This document shows positions 62,452 through 64,000 of a stretch of DNA of 64,000 nucleotides, one piece after another. Each line of letters starts with the position of its first letter. Within the stretch, counting starts at the first letter, position 1. The DNA comes from an uncultured Flavobacteriales bacterium (GTDB taxonomy: Bacteria; Bacteroidota; Bacteroidia; Flavobacteriales_D; Parvicellaceae), in assembly GCA_938075455.1 (NCBI GenBank), contig CALJHN010000008.1:1-64000 (forward strand), in the 5' to 3' direction. Both the position numbers and the translations under genes were made by a program. The notes beneath the pieces are model-generated. The model was not told the DNA's origin, did not search any database, and worked only from the letters and a program-made list of their open reading frames with translations.

Positions 62452-64000
62452 TTATTTGTTTTGATTTATTTTTTTGACCATAGTTAAAATAGTTGCTATT
62501 CCTACAGTCTCATCCGTTTCATCGTAAATATCAACAAGAAATTTAACTATCCCCTTTGCAATATCTTCTTGGTTTTTTTTCTTTTGATCAATTTTTTCTT
62601 TTACGGTAAATCTCACTCCAATAGTAGCACCAACATACACAGGCTTGGTAAATCTACATTCATCAATTCCATAATTTAATAATACAGGTCCTTTAGCAGG
62701 ATCTACAAATAGTCCTGCAGCTTTGGATAGTAAAAAATAACCATGAGCTACTCTTTGTTCAAAAATGGTCTCATCTAGAGAGGTTTCGTCCATATGAGCA
62801 TAAAAATTATCTCCACTCACATTGGCAAAATTAACTATGTCTGCAGTAGTAACGGTATGTTTGTGGGTAAATACAGTATCTCCGACATTCAGTTCTTCAA
62901 AATGCTTTCTAAATACATGAGGATTTGATTCAGGTTGATTTCCTCCAATTTGAAACTGCTCTGTAATTTTGGTTATTGTTTCAGGATGGCCTTGAATAGC
63001 AGTTCTTTGTAAATAATGTTTTATTCCTCTAATTCCCCCCATTTCTTCTCCACCTCCAGCTCTTCCAGGGCCTCCATGAACAAGTTGTGGCATTGGGGAT
63101 CCGTGACCAGTACTTTCCTTAGAACATCTAGAATTTAAAACCAAGATTCTTCCATTAGTATGTGCTGTTTCTACTACAAATTCTTTGGATTTTTTGTCGT
63201 TATTGGAAATAAAAGAAGTTACCAAAGACCCTTTTCCCATTTCTACTAATTCTACAGCTTCAGCTATATTTTTATAAGGAATTAAAGTGGATACTGGACC
63301 AAATGCTTCAATATTATGAACTGCATCTTTTAAAAATGGCTCATCATTTCTAAAAAGGACTGGAGAGAAAAAAGCACCTTTTTCTAAAGAAGCATCTACA
63401 AGATTTAATTTTTGAGAGTTGTCAAAAACTTTTTCTTGACTTTCCATAAGTAATTCCATATTTTTTTTAACTCTTTCCACTTGAACTTTAGAAGCTAAAG
63501 CTCCCATTTTAACATCTTTGTTTTCTGGGTTTCCAATAACAGTTTTGTCAAGTTTTGTTATTAAAGCTTTTTGGACTTGATCAATTTTATTTTCTGGCAC
63601 TAAAATTCTTCTAATTGCAGTACATTTTTGACCTGTTTTAGCAGTCATCTCTCTGTATATTTCTTTAATAAAAATATCAAACTCATCTGAGCTTTCCTCT
63701 ACATCTTCTCCTAAAACGCATGCGTTAAGAGAGTCAGCTTCCATGTTGAAAGGCACCGAGTTTTCCAATATATTGGGATGAGATTTTAAAATTTTTCCTG
63801 TTCTAGCAGATCCGGTGAATGTCACCACATCGTTGTGTCCAACATGATCTAGAATCCCTTTTCCAATCCCAGAAATTAATTGGAGACTACCCTCTGGTAA
63901 TATTTTAGAATCTATTATTTCTTTTACCATTAATTCTGTTAAATATGAAGTATATTCAGAAGGTTTTACCACTGCGGCAACTCCAGCCATAATATTAACA
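62452..64000 (-). CDS. paaZ: PaaZ-like aldehyde dehydrogenase / MaoC hydratase fusion (5' part beyond the window)
   Basis: The frame is open to the window edge. About 515 residues are visible of a protein that I expect to be near 680-830 residues long. The first part is an aldehyde dehydrogenase: AAVVKPSEYTSY, VTFTGSARTGKIL, the catalytic Cys in GQKCTAIRRI and GGPGRAGGGEEMGG. From about residue 360 of the visible part is a MaoC hotdog domain with the hydratase Asp/His pair in NVSGDNFYAHMD and VAHGYFLLSKAAGLF. This fusion is PaaZ, which opens and oxidises the oxepin-CoA ring in phenylacetate breakdown. No other paa gene is visible. The first ATG inside (63990) is internal, not the start. Confidence 0.88.
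   Translation of the reverse strand, partial: VNIMAGVAAVVKPSEYTSYLTELMVKEIIDSKILPEGSLQLISGIGKGILDHVGHNDVVTFTGSARTGKILKSHPNILENSVPFNMEADSLNACVLGEDVEESSDEFDIFIKEIYREMTAKTGQKCTAIRRILVPENKIDQVQKALITKLDKTVIGNPENKDVKMGALASKVQVERVKKNMELLMESQEKVFDNSQKLNLVDASLEKGAFFSPVLFRNDEPFLKDAVHNIEAFGPVSTLIPYKNIAEAVELVEMGKGSLVTSFISNNDKKSKEFVVETAHTNGRILVLNSRCSKESTGHGSPMPQLVHGGPGRAGGGEEMGGIRGIKHYLQRTAIQGHPETITKITEQFQIGGNQPESNPHVFRKHFEELNVGDTVFTHKHTVTTADIVNFANVSGDNFYAHMDETSLDETIFEQRVAHGYFLLSKAAGLFVDPAKGPVLLNYGIDECRFTKPVYVGATIGVRFTVKEKIDQKKKNQEDIAKGIVKFLVDIYDETDETVGIATILTMVKKINQNK

Overview
The window looks like chromosomal DNA from an AT-rich, marine-type member of the Bacteroidota, most likely the order Flavobacteriales. 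The evidence is the type IX secretion and gliding set (gldJ, porP/sprF-like, porU, porV, porG-like), TonB-dependent uptake genes, secreted proteins with type IX sorting tails, near absence of Shine-Dalgarno sequences with several TTG/GTG starts, and TAnnTTTG-type promoter boxes. Gene packing is dense, with many 1-8 nt overlaps. I see no CRISPR array, rRNA, insertion sequence or prophage.

Layout. 1-0.95 kb: an odd left edge where a broken lipoprotein gene (fibronectin-III-like domain with an in-frame stop) runs into the C-terminal part of a HypF-like hydrogenase maturation protein, followed by short repeats and two tRNA-Val genes, each with its own terminator. 1-8.2 kb (minus): folC, a TonB/ExbD/ExbD/ExbB energy-transduction operon, an NhaD antiporter, a Glu/Leu-type dehydrogenase and anmK. 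8.3-18.2 kb: an acyl-CoA dehydrogenase, then the type IX block: gldJ and a PorP/SprF paralogue (minus), divergent from porU-porV-cdd. 18.2-24.4 kb: pdhA-pdhC, recG, efp and a glyoxalase-fold protein. 24.4-27.5 kb (minus): an SDR, urocanate hydratase and a 54-residue DUF5522 gene with a TTG start. 27.6-34.5 kb: gdhA-kbl, rplM-rpsI, rpsB-tsf, pyrH-frr, and a small repeat-bearing lipoprotein. 34.5-41 kb: a radical SAM/SPASM protein, then an MMPL-type exporter, rfbA and a polyprenyl synthase, and a TIGR01777 epimerase. 41.2-45.1 kb: sucA-sucB. 45.1-52 kb: a two-sided locus with a TonB-dependent receptor and DUF5689 lipoprotein on one strand, and two secreted endonuclease/exonuclease/phosphatase proteins plus a lipoprotein on the other. 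52-61.7 kb: an alpha/beta hydrolase and pdxJ (minus), then CBS protein-nadK-porG-uppS-bamA-skp-skp-murI (plus) and a gamma-carbonic anhydrase (minus). 61.7-64 kb: an Nfu-type Fe-S protein and the 3' part of a PaaZ-like fusion protein cut by the window end.

How it fits together. Most of the window is core metabolism, translation and envelope biogenesis in an order familiar from Flavobacteriales. BamA, Skp and UppS build the envelope into which the type IX machine and TonB receptors insert; PorU/PorV process and anchor type IX cargo, and one of the two secreted nuclease-like proteins carries such a cargo tail. The best candidate for a less-described system is the 45.1-52 kb locus, which I read as a possible outer-surface apparatus for extracellular nucleic acid or another phosphodiester: an OB-fold-like DUF5689 lipoprotein, a receptor and secreted DNase-I-fold enzymes around one short divergent promoter region. 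The left-edge HypF chimera is the oddest raw sequence signal, but it may be an assembly artefact.
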